Origin: Methanobacterium sp.
Lineage (GTDB): Archaea > Methanobacteriota > Methanobacteria > Methanobacteriales > Methanobacteriaceae
Assembly (NCBI GenBank): GCA_030539815.1
Contig: JAUNXM010000015.1
Coordinates: 15,001-25,166 of the forward strand
Reading direction: 5' to 3'
DNA: 10,166 bases
Each line of letters opens with the position of its first letter. The stretch's first letter is position 1. The position numbers were made by a program, and so were the translations under genes. This document shows positions 1 to 10,166 of this stretch, in pieces. The notes below the pieces were generated by a model. That model was not told the DNA's origin and did not search any database. It saw only the letters and a list, made by a program, of their open reading frames with translations.

Positions 1-489
<489 letters not shown>

Positions 490-524
490 ACAATTCACCC
501 TTTAAAATGAGTTAATCATCAACC

Positions 525-1634
<1,110 letters not shown>

Positions 1635-2066
1635 CTATTTTATAACTATGTTATTTATATTGTGCTGCCTTTTGGCCAGTACCCGGGCCCTTTCAATATT
1701 CTGGCCGCCTTTTCCTATGGCGGTACGTTTATTGCGAGAATCAGCCTCTAGAGTGGCTATTTTTTCCCCGTTTTCTTTTTGAAGTATGCGTATACTCCTT
1801 ACTTTTGCGGGGGCCACCAGGTTGGCTATGAATTCCACTGGATCATCAGAGTGTTCGATTACTTCCACACCCTTGTCCACGGTTTTCTGCACCTTGGCAA
1901 CGGTGCTTCCTCTTTTCCCAATGGCCAGACCCATGTCTCCTTTTTTAACCAGGAAGGTGATTTTTCCGTTATCATCGTCCACCAGGCAATCTTTTACAGT
2001 TGCTCCGGTCATGCTCTCGAAGAGGGCGATGTATCGGATTTCATGGGTACTGAATTTGATGGTCAC
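1635..2066 (-). CDS. nusA: Archaeal NusA-like transcription factor, two KH domains
   Basis: This encodes a 143 aa protein made almost entirely of two KH RNA-binding domains, corresponding to the KH1-KH2 core of bacterial NusA; the bacterial N-terminal RNA polymerase-binding domain and S1 domain are absent, as is normal in archaea. The KH signature loops are GKRG at residues 50-53 (in AIGKRGSTV) and GKGG at 118-121 (in AIGKGGQNI). It is a predicted RNA-binding transcription termination/antitermination or rRNA-processing factor, and its constant placement between RNA polymerase and ribosomal genes fits that. The start is GTG at 2064-2066, only 4 nt after the eL30 stop codon, so translational coupling is likely; the purine-rich GTGGGG just upstream is a weak ribosome-binding site. 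The stop is TAG. The exact archaeal function is less well established than for bacterial NusA. Confidence 0.95.
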   Translation of the reverse strand: MTIKFSTHEIRYIALFESMTGATVKDCLVDDDNGKITFLVKKGDMGLAIGKRGSTVAKVQKTVDKGVEVIEHSDDPVEFIANLVAPAKVRSIRILQKENGEKIATLEADSRNKRTAIGKGGQNIERARVLAKRQHNINNIVIK

Positions 2067-2070
2067 AGTC

Positions 2071-3560
<1,490 letters not shown>

Positions 3561-3587
3561 AAATATTATCCTTTATCTGTTTAGTAA

Positions 3588-6224
<2,637 letters not shown>

Positions 6225-6252
6225 ATACATACCCTTATTTTTAGACCCTAAT

Positions 6253-8064
<1,812 letters not shown>

Positions 8065-8134
8065 GAATCGGCCCCCAATAGCTGACTTTTTATAATAAAA
8101 TAAATTTTAACTTCTTAATGCTTCATCTCTTCCC
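8065..8134 (-). promoter_or_regulatory. rpoB2-rpoB1 gap with TATA-like element
   Basis: This 70 nt gap between the two B-subunit genes is AT-rich in its middle. On the minus strand it includes TTATAAAAAG (8086-8095), whose centre lies about 27 bases upstream of the GTG start of rpoB1, the usual distance between an archaeal TATA box and the transcription start. Together with the missing Shine-Dalgarno sequence, this would suit an internal promoter giving a leaderless B' message. AT-rich gaps produce TATA-like words by chance, so the call is weak. Confidence 0.3.
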
Positions 8135-10084
<1,950 letters not shown>

Positions 10085-10092
10085 TAAAAATC

Positions 10093-10166
<74 letters not shown>

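Noticed and set aside
8065..8134. B''/B' split as a frameshift or sequencing break in a single B gene
   Set aside because: B'' ends with its own extended C-terminus and stop, the 70 nt gap is non-coding, and B' has its own start; split B genes are normal in methanogens and halophiles.

Overview
This window is a stretch of archaeal housekeeping chromosome in which every gene lies on the minus strand, so transcription runs from high to low coordinates. It holds the core RNA polymerase cluster followed by the archaeal 'str'-type translation cluster. The order is tRNA-Lys (cut by the right edge), rpoH, rpoB2 (B''), rpoB1 (B'), rpoA1 (A'), rpoA2 (A''), eL30-family protein, NusA-like KH protein, uS12, uS7 and EF-2 (cut by the left edge).

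The organism is a euryarchaeal methanogen, most likely a mesophilic Methanobacterium-type member of the Methanobacteriales. Three things point there: the second-largest RNA polymerase subunit is split into B'' and B', the largest is split into A' and A'', and the gene order and protein sequences look like those of Methanothermobacter and Methanobacterium. Base composition looks moderate, with AT-rich intergenic DNA. The assignment to genus is inferred from memory of the family and was not searched.

Region by region. At 10073-10166 a tRNA-Lys(UUU) sits only 24 nt upstream of rpoH. At 9626-9835 a 210 bp AT-rich gap separates rpoH from rpoB2 and carries several TATA-like elements; this is the only long gap and probably holds a promoter for the large subunits. 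From 9625 down to 1635, six more genes are packed with gaps of 4-70 nt (B''-B' 70, B'-A' 43, A'-A'' 27, A''-eL30 11, eL30-NusA 4). At 1528-1634 a 107 nt leader precedes uS12 and contains a cluster of mutually exclusive hairpins. uS12, uS7 and EF-2 then follow with gaps of 13 and 35 nt.

Together the genes supply the catalytic core of RNA polymerase (H, B'', B', A', A''), a predicted transcription factor, two small-subunit ribosomal proteins, an L30e-type RNA-binding protein and the translocase EF-2, so transcription and translation capacity are encoded as one block. Four of the ten protein genes use non-ATG starts: GTG for A', B' and NusA, and TTG for uS12. I saw no mobile element, CRISPR array, intein or foreign gene. 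The points worth a second look are all in the intergenic and start regions; I did not find a novel system.
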